Of a DNA stretch of 33,565 nt, positions 14,991 to 23,184 are shown piece by piece. The notes below the pieces were generated by a model. That model was not told the DNA's origin. It worked only from the letters and a program-made list of their open reading frames with translations, and did not search any database. Position 1 is the first letter of the stretch, and every line of letters begins with the position of its first letter. The DNA lies in NCBI GenBank assembly GCA_943354555.1, contig CALRCM010000008.1:1-33565 (forward strand), in the 5' to 3' direction. A program made the translations under genes and the position numbers. Source of the DNA: Candidatus Peribacteria bacterium. Lineage in GTDB: Bacteria > Patescibacteriota > Gracilibacteria > Peribacterales > Peribacteraceae.

Positions 14991-15773
14991 CTTGCGATGA
15001 CTGATCGGCAAGAAAGTTGTTCCAATGCACTCACCATGAATGAGAATGCGCTGCGCAACATTTTGTATACGTGCGCTGGCAATCACGACTTCGATATTCT
15101 CCGACGCAAGATCAGCAGCTGATTTGCACTTATTTCTCATGCCACCTTTTCCGTTGCCGGAGGTACTCTCCCCCACCCAGTTCTTCCAACGTTCATCACC
15201 ATGCTCAACGACAGCAATGCGCGAGCGAGGATCATCCAGCTGGCGCCTGACGCCATTGGTTCTCGATAGAAACAGAACTTTTTGCGCCTCCATAAGCTGA
15301 GCAAGGTCCGCAGTGAGATGATCATTGTCTGTAAAACGAGTGAATTCGTCATCGGCAGTAAAATCATTTTCATTCAGAATCGGAATAGTGGGCTTTGTGG
15401 AACGAAAACTCCTCTGCAGCACACCATGTAATTGCCTGCGTCTCTTCAGGCTATCAAAATCATCCCATGTGACGAGTCCCTGAGCGATGGAAATACCATA
15501 TTTTGTAAACTCTTTGATGTAGGCGGCAATGAGAAGTGGCTGTCCAACGGAAGCAAAAAATTTCTTGTCGGCTACGGTTTCTCCGGGTTCTTTTTTGACT
15601 CCCTGATCTATGCGACCATATTGCACGGCACCGGATGAAACGAGCACCAAACCTCTTACCTTTTCATGTATATACGCCATTTGCCGCGCAAGATCGGCAA
15701 TGACTTTTGGCGTTATGGAGTCTGTCCCAATCTTGATGACGGCGCGCTCGGGGGGTGTGTAGAGGGTTTTCAT
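14982..15773 (-). CDS. proB: Glutamate 5-kinase, kinase domain only
   Basis: 263 residues. ProB phosphorylates glutamate at the gamma carboxyl, the first step of proline synthesis. The amino-acid-kinase fold is clear: AVIKIGTDSIT, LVLVSSGAVQYG, IPILNENDFTADDE, FTDNDHLTADLAQLMEAQKVLFLSRTNGV and the late GKGGMRNKCKSAADLA. The PUA domain found in many ProB proteins is absent, which is a known shorter form. No proA is seen nearby, so a complete proline pathway is not shown. Upstream, 193 bp away on the same strand, is a prephenate dehydratase-like gene. No Shine-Dalgarno precedes the start. Confidence 0.88.
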   Translation of the reverse strand: MKTLYTPPERAVIKIGTDSITPKVIADLARQMAYIHEKVRGLVLVSSGAVQYGRIDQGVKKEPGETVADKKFFASVGQPLLIAAYIKEFTKYGISIAQGLVTWDDFDSLKRRRQLHGVLQRSFRSTKPTIPILNENDFTADDEFTRFTDNDHLTADLAQLMEAQKVLFLSRTNGVRRQLDDPRSRIAVVEHGDERWKNWVGESTSGNGKGGMRNKCKSAADLASENIEVVIASARIQNVAQRILIHGECIGTTFLPISHRKPE

Positions 15774-15966
15774 GGTTGAATGGAAGAGAGATACAAAAAA
15801 GGAATCCTTCAGCTGGGGAAGGAGTACCTGCCGTATCGATCACTCGGATCTTCAGGCAGCCACACACCTTCCCGCTCTCGGCGGGGTGAAGGGTGCCGGC
15901 TGAAGTGTCTGAAGAATCATTACAGTTACTGTATCAGGAAAATGAGGAAATGCAAGGTCAGGATTG

Positions 15967-16926
15967 TCATGTTTTACGCAATCGAAGGGGAAGACCAGAA
16001 CTGTGTTGGACTTCGAAATCGCTCAGTGTGACTTCTGGTACAAACTGCCGCCCCCAGCTCCCGAGCCAGCGGATACGCTCCCGTCCGACCAGACCATTCA
16101 GAGCTAAAACCATGTTATTAAAATGCTTCGCAGGATCATCTACATCATCGCGCCTGCGCATTTGCAGAAAGAATTCATATCGGTTATGACCAACAGGATG
16201 GTCGTGCAAAGAGGAAAGATCAGCAGCGTCTCCAACAACACTAAGCACATCACAAAGGGACTTACGATAATTCAGCGGCTCCACAACGACCGCATGATGA
16301 GGAAACATTCCATCGGGGATCTCCGAGTGCCCATTGTCCCGTACAACAAACATACGGGTAATATTTTCACTTGCGGGTGAGTCCGCGATGTCCTCTGCGC
16401 ATAATTGTAATCCGTTGTCCTCTATTGCGCTGCGAGTCCCGAGAGCGACTCCAAGAATTTCTGGATGTGCGGCGACATATTTCGCGGCATCGACGGTACT
16501 CGAAAAATTCGGATTCTGCGTAATGTGATGCGCGTCGATCCACTTGGACGACTGTTCAATAGCCTTGGGATGGGAACAGACCATACTTGTACGCTCCAGT
16601 GCAACATCAGGGTGTGTGCCTGCGCACATATTCACAGGATGATGAATTTCACCGACAATCCTCCATTTTCCGGTACTCAGCTCATGCAGGTGTGGCCACA
16701 CGACACCGGCATTCGCATTTGCAAAGGGGATGATTCCTGCAGATCCTGCAGCAATCGCTTTCCAGACATCACCGATCGCTCGGACATTTTTGATCCGTGC
16801 ATCTGCTACATACTGTGCAATGCGCCTTGCAGCTTCATCAGAGAATGATCCCTGCTCCAGTGCTGCAATGACCGTGCCTTGCGGCATGACGTTGTCCCAG
16901 GAGTTTGGCAGTAAGAGGTGTGACAT
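15967..16926 (-). CDS. Prephenate dehydratase-like protein
   Basis: 319 residues. Prephenate dehydratase converts prephenate to phenylpyruvate for phenylalanine synthesis. Family blocks appear in order: LEQGSFSDEAARRIA (23-37), a DVWKAIAAGSAGIIPFANA block like the family's DVFxAVExGxxDxGVVPxENS, CSHPKAIEQSSKWID, and VALGTRSAIEDNGLQLCAEDI. The catalytic TRF motif is present as T190-R191-M192, so Thr and Arg remain but Phe is replaced. The C-terminal 100 residues fit a degenerate ACT-like domain (RYEFFLQM). No other shikimate-pathway gene is near. Activity on prephenate is therefore likely but unproven. The 15774-15966 gap after it holds only a weak hairpin near 15870. Confidence 0.78.
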   Translation of the reverse strand: MSHLLLPNSWDNVMPQGTVIAALEQGSFSDEAARRIAQYVADARIKNVRAIGDVWKAIAAGSAGIIPFANANAGVVWPHLHELSTGKWRIVGEIHHPVNMCAGTHPDVALERTSMVCSHPKAIEQSSKWIDAHHITQNPNFSSTVDAAKYVAAHPEILGVALGTRSAIEDNGLQLCAEDIADSPASENITRMFVVRDNGHSEIPDGMFPHHAVVVEPLNYRKSLCDVLSVVGDAADLSSLHDHPVGHNRYEFFLQMRRRDDVDDPAKHFNNMVLALNGLVGRERIRWLGSWGRQFVPEVTLSDFEVQHSSGLPLRLRKT

Positions 16927-17104
16927 TGTTTAAGGGGAAATACTAAAAAAATACCTTCCGGCTGGGAAGGCGCTTGGTGACGATTTTTTGTCTCTCAGTC
17001 ACACAGCCGCGCGCCTTCCGCCGTAAAGCTGAACGGGAAAGCGCTGAGAAGTGACTGGGAAACCATGTACTCTTAAATGTACTGCAAATTCCTCCAAAGT
17101 CAAG

Positions 17105-17110
17105 CATACT
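17105..17110 (+). promoter_or_regulatory. -10 element of rsmA, leaderless type
   Basis: CATACT ends six bases before the ATG at 17117. A weak -35-like CTGCAA lies 17 bp upstream. No Shine-Dalgarno is present. Confidence 0.35.
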
Positions 17111-17116
17111 ACACTC

Positions 17117-17965
17117 ATGTCCAAAGTCTCCGACTTTCTCCATACCTACGGCATCCGGCTGAATACTGACCTCGGCCAGCACTTCCTGACCGACGAGGAT
17201 GTCTTACAAAGTATCATCAATGCCGCAGAGATCGACCCGACCGATCACATTGTCGAGATCGGCCCCGGCATTGGGGTACTTACAGCAGAACTATTGAAGC
17301 ACGCAGCAAAGGTCACGGCTATCGAACTCGATGACCGCATGATTCCCCTGCTCAAGGAATTTGTCAGAAGCCAGCAACCAACTACCTGCAACCATCTTTC
17401 CATCATTCAAGGCAACGCACTCCACGTTCCCCTTCCCGCCACGCCCTACCGCATCGTCGCCAATATCCCCTATCACATTACGTCACCACTCCTGCGGCAT
17501 GCATTTTTGGAAGGTACGGCAGGTATGACGAGTAAGGAAGGTAAGGAAAATTTTTGGATAGCACCGAAGAGTATGACGCTTCTTATACAACGGGAAGTTG
17601 CAGAGAATATATGTGACAAGGAAGATCGCGGATTGCTGACAATCCTCGTCGGACTCTTTGGATCAGCAAAATTGATCCGCAAAGTTCCGCCAGAATGTTT
17701 TCTGCCGCGACCTGCAGTGGACTCTGCGGTACTGCATATCCGGTGCTTTGAAAAACCCCTGGCTGATCCTGCAACTATCGAAGAGCTTTTCCGTCTGGTG
17801 AAAATTGCTTTCAGCAAAAAACGGAAGATGCTGAGTAACACCCTCGGTGTGTTCCCTGAGATCGCAGAACGTCTTTCTCGGCTCCAGATAGACCAAAAGC
17901 GCCGTCCGCAGACATTGTCCGTAGAAGAATGGATCGCGCTGGCGAAGCTCAAAGCAAATACTTGA
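17117..17965 (+). CDS. rsmA: 16S rRNA dimethyladenosine transferase RsmA/KsgA
   Basis: 282 residues. It dimethylates two adjacent adenosines in the last helix of 16S rRNA during 30S maturation. Seen: LGQHFLTDEDVL at the N-terminus, SAM motif I IVEIGPGIGVLT (45-56), acidic motif IELDD, and the catalytic NIPYH (116-120). The C-terminal helical domain has FLPRPAVDSAVL and AFSKKRKMLSNTL, both typical. I chose the ATG at 17117, since the open frame upstream of it has no family similarity. comEC follows on the same strand. Confidence 0.96.
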   Translation: MSKVSDFLHTYGIRLNTDLGQHFLTDEDVLQSIINAAEIDPTDHIVEIGPGIGVLTAELLKHAAKVTAIELDDRMIPLLKEFVRSQQPTTCNHLSIIQGNALHVPLPATPYRIVANIPYHITSPLLRHAFLEGTAGMTSKEGKENFWIAPKSMTLLIQREVAENICDKEDRGLLTILVGLFGSAKLIRKVPPECFLPRPAVDSAVLHIRCFEKPLADPATIEELFRLVKIAFSKKRKMLSNTLGVFPEIAERLSRLQIDQKRRPQTLSVEEWIALAKLKANT

Positions 17966-18024
17966 AGTGTCCTCATTAGGATGAGCAGCGAACTGCACTG
18001 TTATTTTTCGACAGTGGAATAACA

Positions 18025-19464
18025 GTGCATTCGCGTGCTGATGTTCTCTGTTCCATATTTCGCGTGCGACCTTCTCACATCAGCTACTGCTTCACAGGCA
18101 CGTTCCTTCTCACAACATTTTTTCTGCAATGGTTGCAGCGTACGTCGTATCCAATATGGATTTGGATAATGCTTGGAATAACATTCCTTGTTGGGTTGGT
18201 TCCGCGTGTCACGTACATCTGCATTTTTTGCATAGCATCATCATTGGCCCTCCTCTCCGTTTCCCACTCGACCCACACGTTCACTTCCCAAACCATTCCT
18301 GCATTCGCCAATGGCACACGCGTCACCATCGAAGGAATCATCACCGCAGAGCCCAGCGGAAAACCTCCGTCAAATCACTACCCGCTAGAAGTCGCTTCAC
18401 TTACATCCTCTGGCACCACCACCGCAGTGACAGGAACCATTCTCGTCGAAGACTTCGGCGGATGGCCGCAGTACCGTATAGGCGACCGCATCACAGCACA
18501 GGGAATACTCGAGCGACCGAAGAAGATCGAGGATTTCGATTACCCGCACTACCTGAGACTTCAGGGAATCACGGTGATTCTTAGGAGGGCAAAGCTCGAA
18601 ACAACCTTTGTAGGGGCACAGCGCGCTGTGCCCCTACCTCTCCATCTGCGCGCGATGCTCCAATCCACCAAACTCTGGCTTCTCTCCCACATCCAGAGCC
18701 TCTTCCCAGAACCAGAAGCCTCCCTCATCGCAGGCCTTCTCACCGGAGAGCGCCGTGGATTTTCTGGTCATCTACTCACTGCTTTCAGAGTCACCGGACT
18801 TACGCACCTGATCGCCATTTCCGGCACCAACATCACGATCATTATTTCCATCCTCGGCAGTCTCCTCTTCTGGCTTCCTCTTAAATGGCGATTCATGCCG
18901 CAAGTGATCATCGTGATTCTCTTTACCTTGCTCGTCGGGGCATCTGCGTCCGTCATCCGTGCGGCGATCATGGGAATCCTCGGGCTGACGGCACTGCAAC
19001 TCGGACGCATCGCCGATACGCGGCTTGCCATAGCATGGACCGCAATGCTGATGACTGCATGGAAACCCGAGCAGCTCTGGTGGGATGCAGGGTTTCAGCT
19101 TTCCTTTGCAGCAATCATCGGTGTTACGGAAATCGGTCCGCGATTCAAAAAGGCATTCACAAAGATTCCCGAGACACTCGGTCTCAGAGACAGTCTCGCC
19201 GCAACACTTGCTGCACAAATAACGACGCTCCCGATCAGCGTCTTCACCTTCGGGCAGATCTCCCTCGTTGCACCTCTCAGTAACATCCTCGCAGCCCCAA
19301 TGGTGCCGATCGCGATGCTTCTGGGGTTTTGCGGAACCATGATCAGCATCGTCTACTTTCCTCTGGGACAGCTCGTAGGATTTGGTGGATATGGAGCTGC
19401 ACAATGGATCGTAGGAGTCGCGAAAATACTGGCTCAAGTGCCATATGCAGCGATTGGGTTGTAA
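18025..19464 (+). CDS. comEC: ComEC/Rec2 DNA-uptake channel, without the beta-lactamase-like domain
   Basis: 479 residues. ComEC forms the inner-membrane channel for single-stranded DNA in transformation. Two or three N-terminal membrane segments are followed by an OB-like soluble region (ITAEPSG... GDRITAQGIL), then the Competence domain: SLIAGLLTGERRGFS, VTGLTHLIAISGTNITII, many membrane helices and WDAGFQLSFAAIIG. The C-terminal metallo-beta-lactamase-like domain of longer ComEC proteins is absent. A 28-bp perfect palindrome lies in frame at about residues 196-205. The GTG start at 18025 is the best available; the leader before it has GTGGA. It meets the next gene tail to tail, with stops 1 bp apart. 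Confidence 0.92.
   Translation: MHSRADVLCSIFRVRPSHISYCFTGTFLLTTFFLQWLQRTSYPIWIWIMLGITFLVGLVPRVTYICIFCIASSLALLSVSHSTHTFTSQTIPAFANGTRVTIEGIITAEPSGKPPSNHYPLEVASLTSSGTTTAVTGTILVEDFGGWPQYRIGDRITAQGILERPKKIEDFDYPHYLRLQGITVILRRAKLETTFVGAQRAVPLPLHLRAMLQSTKLWLLSHIQSLFPEPEASLIAGLLTGERRGFSGHLLTAFRVTGLTHLIAISGTNITIIISILGSLLFWLPLKWRFMPQVIIVILFTLLVGASASVIRAAIMGILGLTALQLGRIADTRLAIAWTAMLMTAWKPEQLWWDAGFQLSFAAIIGVTEIGPRFKKAFTKIPETLGLRDSLAATLAAQITTLPISVFTFGQISLVAPLSNILAAPMVPIAMLLGFCGTMISIVYFPLGQLVGFGGYGAAQWIVGVAKILAQVPYAAIGL
18610..18637. repeat. Perfect 28-bp palindrome inside comEC
   Basis: GTAGGGGCACAGCG followed by its exact reverse complement. It encodes about nine residues (VGAQRAVPL) between the OB-like region and the Competence domain, with the frame kept. 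Confidence 0.8.
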
Positions 19465-19465
19465 A

Positions 19466-19999
19466 TCACCACCGATACACCCGTACCTTCCTCTCTCTCC
19501 CCATCCACTGCACGGTTTCCGTACGCTCGGGCTCACGTCCTGCAAGAGGAAAGACCGAGGAGATCACACGCGTTCCGGATTTCAGTTGGGCATCGAATAC
19601 TGGAAGTAATTGTTCCAGCACACCGGGAAGCAAGTAGAGAAAAATACAATCTGCATCGTGAAAATCCGCCGTACGGACGTCACGCATGTGCCAAAGAATA
19701 CTTGTGCGTGAAAAAAGAATACGCAGTCTTCCGAGGAGCCACACTGTCGGCACGAGCTCGTAGCCAATAGCAGTGATCTCCGGCGTCTGCTTCTTCGCTG
19801 TAATAAGTAACCGCGCATCCCCCGCCCCTAGATCGTAGACGACTTCTCCGGATTGCAGATCAGCCAACGCCACCATGCGCCTGACGATATGCATGGGAGT
19901 CGGAACGTACGGTGCTCCAAGCCACAGGTGCATAGCAACCGTGAGCACGACTAAAAGAAGGAACCCTAAGATGACTATAAGAAAAATATTGATGAACAC
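19466..19999 (-). CDS. Membrane-anchored class I methyltransferase-like protein
   Basis: 177 residues. An N-terminal membrane helix (3-25) precedes a Rossmann-type SAM-binding domain: GEVVYDLGAGDARLLI (51-66) is motif I, then an acidic strand end at IGYELVP, and later DADCIFLYLLPGVLEQLLP in the motif IV region. The substrate is unknown. It starts with GTG at 19999, 9 nt after the stop of the DksA-like gene, with AGGTAG about 9 nt upstream, so the two are probably one operon. Confidence 0.82.
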   Translation of the reverse strand: MFINIFLIVILGFLLLVVLTVAMHLWLGAPYVPTPMHIVRRMVALADLQSGEVVYDLGAGDARLLITAKKQTPEITAIGYELVPTVWLLGRLRILFSRTSILWHMRDVRTADFHDADCIFLYLLPGVLEQLLPVFDAQLKSGTRVISSVFPLAGREPERTETVQWMGRERKVRVYRW

Positions 20000-20008
20000 A
20001 GAGTCAGT

Positions 20009-20479
20009 CTACCTGTGTTTGCGATCACCTCCTGCACAATCCCTGCACACCGTGGTTCCGGGGACATAGGCTAGGCGCGCCATGGGAATTTTCTTCTTGC
20101 AATCACCATTCGTGCATAGCCCCCTCCACAGACTTTCCGCAATCAACATGCGCTCTTCTTCGATACGATGCAACTCGGCAGTCATAGTGCTGATTTCCCT
20201 GCAATGCACGTCCAGTGCACTCATCACCGCTGCTCGATCAGCTATGTCTCCACCGGCTCCCCTTTCCGTCTGACCGCTTTTGGAAAGAATACGTTCACGA
20301 ATTCTCGATGCATAATCTGCAAGAAAGGCATCAAGAGCACGTATGGACGCGGCATTGGTCTCCAGGTCCGATAGTTGTTCCTGACGCAGTTCGAACTGCT
20401 GTTCAGGAGAAAGAGGTACTTCGACCTCGTCCACAGAAACATCATCCAAAACTGCCGTTGCTATACCTTTTTTAGCCAT
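20009..20479 (-). CDS. DksA/TraR-type zinc-finger protein
   Basis: 156 residues from the ATG at 20479; the frame is open further upstream but without plausible sequence. The N-terminal two thirds are a predicted coiled coil (LSPEQQFELRQEQLSDLE onward and MSALDVHCREISTMTAELHRIEEE). The C-terminal zinc finger is C-x4-C-x17-C-x2-C (CTNGDC ... CRDC), as in DksA/TraR proteins that enter the RNA polymerase secondary channel. The two acidic residues at the DksA coiled-coil tip cannot be placed with confidence. Pairs with the methyltransferase gene downstream. Confidence 0.82.
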   Translation of the reverse strand: MAKKGIATAVLDDVSVDEVEVPLSPEQQFELRQEQLSDLETNAASIRALDAFLADYASRIRERILSKSGQTERGAGGDIADRAAVMSALDVHCREISTMTAELHRIEEERMLIAESLWRGLCTNGDCKKKIPMARLAYVPGTTVCRDCAGGDRKHR

Positions 20480-20572
20480 GGCGGCCAAGATACGCGAAGG
20501 CAGAAACCTGTCAATTATCCCGAGAACATATTTGTGCGCTGGAGGAAAGTAGACTAGGCTTATAAAGCCCTT

Positions 20573-20830
20573 TTGGCAGCATTTCCCACACCTACCATTC
20601 AAAAAAATCGCAACGTTTGTCCCATGAAGGGATGTGGCAAGGCATCACACGGAAAGCCGTACTGCCTCAAGCACATGACTGCAGCTCAGCGCAGGGCACT
20701 TCCTGCGGATGTGCAGTCACGCATCCTGTCCGGCTGCTGCGAAGCGCACTGCGTTATAGGTGCCGTACACGAAAGCGGAGAACAATACTGCAAAGCATGT
20801 AAAGAGCCATGTCATTGGAAGGCTGCTTAA
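20573..20830 (+). CDS. Small Cys/His-rich, probably zinc-binding protein
   Basis: 85 residues if started at the TTG at 20573. Two metal-site-like halves: CPMKGC...YCLKH (C-x4-C, then C-x2-H) and CCEAHC...YCKACKEPCH. The family is not recognised. The start is uncertain: a TATAAA hexamer lies 6 nt before the TTG, matching the leaderless spacing of other genes here, while an in-frame ATG at 20624 would remove the first Cys. It is divergent from the DksA-like gene. The density and spacing of Cys favour a real gene. Confidence 0.6.
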   Translation: MAAFPTPTIQKNRNVCPMKGCGKASHGKPYCLKHMTAAQRRALPADVQSRILSGCCEAHCVIGAVHESGEQYCKACKEPCHWKAA

Positions 20831-20902
20831 AAGAATAGGCTTCAGCACGGATACTGCCGGCTTTTTCCTGTGCCTCAGACCCCGCACAATCCTCTGCATA
20901 AC

Positions 20903-20932
20903 AAAAACCCGTCAGCCTAGGCGGACGGGTTC
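20903..20932 (-). terminator. Terminator of csp
   Basis: On the minus strand GAACCCGTC and GACGGGTT pair around an inner GC-rich loop and are followed by TTTTTG. It lies 25 bp after the csp stop codon. Confidence 0.85.
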
Positions 20933-20956
20933 TCATATTTCACTGTTCCGTGGCAA

Positions 20957-21163
20957 TTATGCAGCCATTGCTGATGCACGAACATTGGAGGCCTTTGGGC
21001 CCTTTTCACCCTGTTCGATGTCGAACTCGACGGCCTGGCCGATCGTGAAGTTCTCATACTGGCCATCGCAGGCACTGTGGTGAAAGAACACGTCGTCCGA
21101 TCCCTCAACCGTGATAAATCCGAAACCCTTTTCTGTCTTCGTCTTGATAGTTCCTGTAGCCAT
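20957..21163 (-). CDS. Cold-shock domain protein
   Basis: 68 residues, the normal Csp length. RNP1 is KGFGFI and RNP2 is VFFHHS, the nucleic-acid-binding strands of the OB fold; [16 protein letters not shown] follows as in CspA/CspB. It probably acts as an RNA chaperone. No Shine-Dalgarno; a leader of about 38 nt contains a small hairpin (TGTCT-TTT-AGACA) followed by a T-rich stretch. The region 21217-21508 upstream holds no gene I can support. Confidence 0.96.
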   Translation of the reverse strand: MATGTIKTKTEKGFGFITVEGSDDVFFHHSACDGQYENFTIGQAVEFDIEQGEKGPKASNVRASAMAA

Positions 21164-21207
21164 GTCTGGTAGGAGTAGAAAAAATAAAAGTGTCTAAAAG
21201 ACAGGTG

Positions 21208-21216
21208 ATTGTAGCA
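21208..21216 (-). promoter_or_regulatory. Extended -10 promoter of csp
   Basis: TGCTACAAT on the minus strand, an extended -10 with no clear -35. It gives a start near 21201. Confidence 0.5.
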
Positions 21217-21508
21217 TGTATACAGATAGTAAAGATACCCTGCGCCACACAGATTCTCGGGATAATTTTTGTAGAGGCTGCCCTGGGCTTGGAAGGAGTT
21301 CTCACCCTAGTAGCACATCAAGGTATGTGTCTGAAAGAACTACAATTCCAGACAAGGGAGACGGCAGAACTTGCATTGAGCACCTTGCAAGAACAATGCA
21401 CACAATAAAAAAGCCATGCAGTCTGCATTGCTGCAAGAGTGGCTGCCCGTAAGCTCACGGTAATAAAATCTATGATCGAGACAATGATAGGCTGGTATGA
21501 GATTTTGC

Positions 21509-21849
21509 CTATCCAAAGGCTGTATCAAAAAGATGATCCGTAGAAAAACTAATATCAGGATCAATAGTGATGTTCGCGAAACCCGATGCTCGTAGGTATC
21601 TTGCACGCATTTCCAGACATATCTCCTTCATGCCGCCACCGAGGATGATCGGAGTATCGAAAGACACATCCGGGAGATCTCCTTGTACGCTAGGAGCGCT
21701 ATAGACATGCACATTAAGTGCAGGAAGCATATCAAGAATACGTGCTGCAATTTCTCCTAGAATGCCCTTTCCTTCTACGATGGAATGTAAAAGAGGTACA
21801 TCACATGAATGATTTCGATATATGCCTTGTCCTGCTCATGGGCGACCAT
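21509..21849 (-). pseudogene. Gene of unknown function broken by a frameshift
   Basis: An ATG at 21849 opens MVAHEQDKAYIEII..., which stops at TAG (21775-21777). Another frame, open from 21835 to the stop at 21509, continues with HSCDVPLLHSIVEGKG, then ILGEIAARILDMLPALNV and on to a natural-looking C-terminus. One insertion or deletion between about 21780 and 21835 would join them into about 113 residues. The second frame has no start codon before an internal ATG at 21730. A good promoter stands before the ATG at 21849. The family is not recognised. A sequencing error or a programmed shift are alternatives; I see no slippery run. Confidence 0.6.
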
Positions 21850-21939
21850 ATTATTATATTAATTCTTTTTTGATTTCTATCAATGTCAGCCTCGGCCAAG
21901 GAATATTGCATTATTATGATAAAATGTTATTATATTCAT
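21850..21939. promoter_or_regulatory. AT-rich divergent promoter region, both sides leaderless type
   Basis: Minus strand: TTGATA (21878-21883), 16-bp spacer, TAATAT (21856-21861), then six bases to the ATG at 21849. Plus strand: TTGCAT (21906-21911), 16-bp spacer, TATTAT (21928-21933), then six bases to the ATG at 21940. The symmetry of spacing supports both starts. Confidence 0.6.
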
Positions 21940-22947
21940 ATGTCTGAAACACCTTCCTCAGGAGACGACTCCTATCTCGATCTGATTCGCTATACATTCG
22001 ACCCAGAGAAAAATGCGCGTGAGATGCTGAGGAATTTGAAATCAGCTCCGGATGACATTCACTGGACATGGGCGAAATATTTTCTTTGCATTCACGGCAC
22101 GACTCCGGAATTGCTTCGAAGCATCGTCGAGGACGACACTGTCTTTTCGTACGCGGAACTTGAAAAAATACATCCGGAAGTTACTCAGAATCGTAAAGAG
22201 CGGGCAACGGACAGCCTCGATATCGAGCTCGGTCTGCATCGATACAGTTTTTGGAATGTCGGCAGAGTGCACCCGGCCGATGTTCAGGATCTGTATTTAT
22301 GCGCACCCAATTCGCTGATCCAATCGGAAGGAGCATTGGTCGCGCCGAGAGAAATCACGCACTTCGGGGCACTCGTGTCTCCCGAGTCGATTGCAGTCCG
22401 CAGAGAGAGTCAGCCGAATCTTGACGTGATGAAAAGAAATCAGTCGGCAGTGCAGCAATTTTTCAAGACCGTAGTGAAAGGCAAGGATTTCAGAAACATT
22501 TTCGGTCGCTTTCTCCAACACCATTACCCGAGAGAATATGCTCATTACTTGAGCGCGATGTTCTACCCCGGCGAAAAACCGAAGATCGAGCGTATTGCTG
22601 GGAAACAAGCCATCATGAACGCATGGGAAGGACCGCAGCTCAAAATCCCCGGTGCGGTTCCGCTTTCAAAAGTTCAATCCGTTCTTGTGACGTCTCTTGA
22701 TCCTGCGGTGATGGAACGTGTTCAGCGGTCTGGCTTTCCTCCCGAGCGCATTTTTTCCATGAAAGATGCGTTGTCGGCTTATGCCAAATTTTACGGTAAC
22801 ACACTCGGCGATTACAACGATCCGACGCGAAAGCACGGATACATTCATCTAGCGTTACGTGATTTGGCGCTGATCGCCTCGCACAACGAAGATCATACAA
22901 GCTATCCGGAAAGCATGGTTGCGTTCAAAGATCGAATTTCCAAGTAA
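21940..22947 (+). CDS. Protein of unknown function, 335 residues
   Basis: Not recognised. It is soluble, with no signal peptide. The most distinctive stretch is FWNVGRVHPADVQDLYLCAPNSLI (about residues 90-115), followed by REITHFGALVSPESI; these look like conserved strands and turns of an enzyme core, but I cannot assign one. The middle part is helical (DFRNIFGRFLQHHYPREYAHYL) and basic. The ATG at 21940 is preferred over an upstream frame opening at 21883 because a -10 hexamer lies exactly 6 nt before it. It is divergent from the frameshifted gene, with tRNA-Glu downstream on the opposite strand. Confidence 0.75.
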   Translation: MSETPSSGDDSYLDLIRYTFDPEKNAREMLRNLKSAPDDIHWTWAKYFLCIHGTTPELLRSIVEDDTVFSYAELEKIHPEVTQNRKERATDSLDIELGLHRYSFWNVGRVHPADVQDLYLCAPNSLIQSEGALVAPREITHFGALVSPESIAVRRESQPNLDVMKRNQSAVQQFFKTVVKGKDFRNIFGRFLQHHYPREYAHYLSAMFYPGEKPKIERIAGKQAIMNAWEGPQLKIPGAVPLSKVQSVLVTSLDPAVMERVQRSGFPPERIFSMKDALSAYAKFYGNTLGDYNDPTRKHGYIHLALRDLALIASHNEDHTSYPESMVAFKDRISK

Positions 22948-22980
22948 GTGATTCAGCAAATGTCGCAGTGCCGAGTCGAG

Positions 22981-23055
22981 TGGCAGCCCCACAGGGAGTC
23001 GAACCCTGGTTAGCGGATTGAAAACCCGCTGTCCTAACCGTTAGACGATGGGGCC
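22981..23055 (-). tRNA. tRNA-Glu (anticodon UUC)
   Basis: 75 nt including an encoded CCA. The acceptor stem GGCCCCA pairs with TGGGGCT (one G-U), the anticodon loop is TTTTCAA giving UUC, the T-loop carries GTTCGA, and the discriminator base is G, as expected for tRNA-Glu. An extended -10 lies upstream. No terminator is visible after it. Confidence 0.96.
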
Positions 23056-23081
23056 ATCGTTATGGAAATGAACTGCACGGC

Positions 23082-23090
23082 AGTATAGCA
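23082..23090 (-). promoter_or_regulatory. Extended -10 promoter of tRNA-Glu
   Basis: TGCTATACT on the minus strand, 27 nt before the mature tRNA 5' end. Confidence 0.5.
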
Positions 23091-23137
23091 ATACTCGGAA
23101 GAAAGGAATCATACTGTTTCGTATTTTTGAGGCACCG

Positions 23138-23163
23138 CAAAAGCGGAGGGCACTGCCCTCCGC
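23138..23163 (-). terminator. Terminator of the 23185-23736 gene
   Basis: GCGGAGGGCA and TGCCCTCCGC form a near-perfect stem followed by TTTTGC on the minus strand, 22 bp after the stop codon. It closes the sigma-factor cluster. Confidence 0.85.
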
Positions 23164-23184
23164 CTGCGTCTTCCCTAAACTCCA

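Noticed and set aside
15860-15900. A GC-rich hairpin after the prephenate dehydratase-like gene, as a terminator
   Set aside because: The stem is only about five perfect pairs and no T-run follows on the minus strand.
21190-21408. A plus-strand frame of 72 codons before csp with a hydrophobic middle
   Set aside because: It begins inside the csp leader, has no promoter or ribosome site in that direction, and its sequence looks random.
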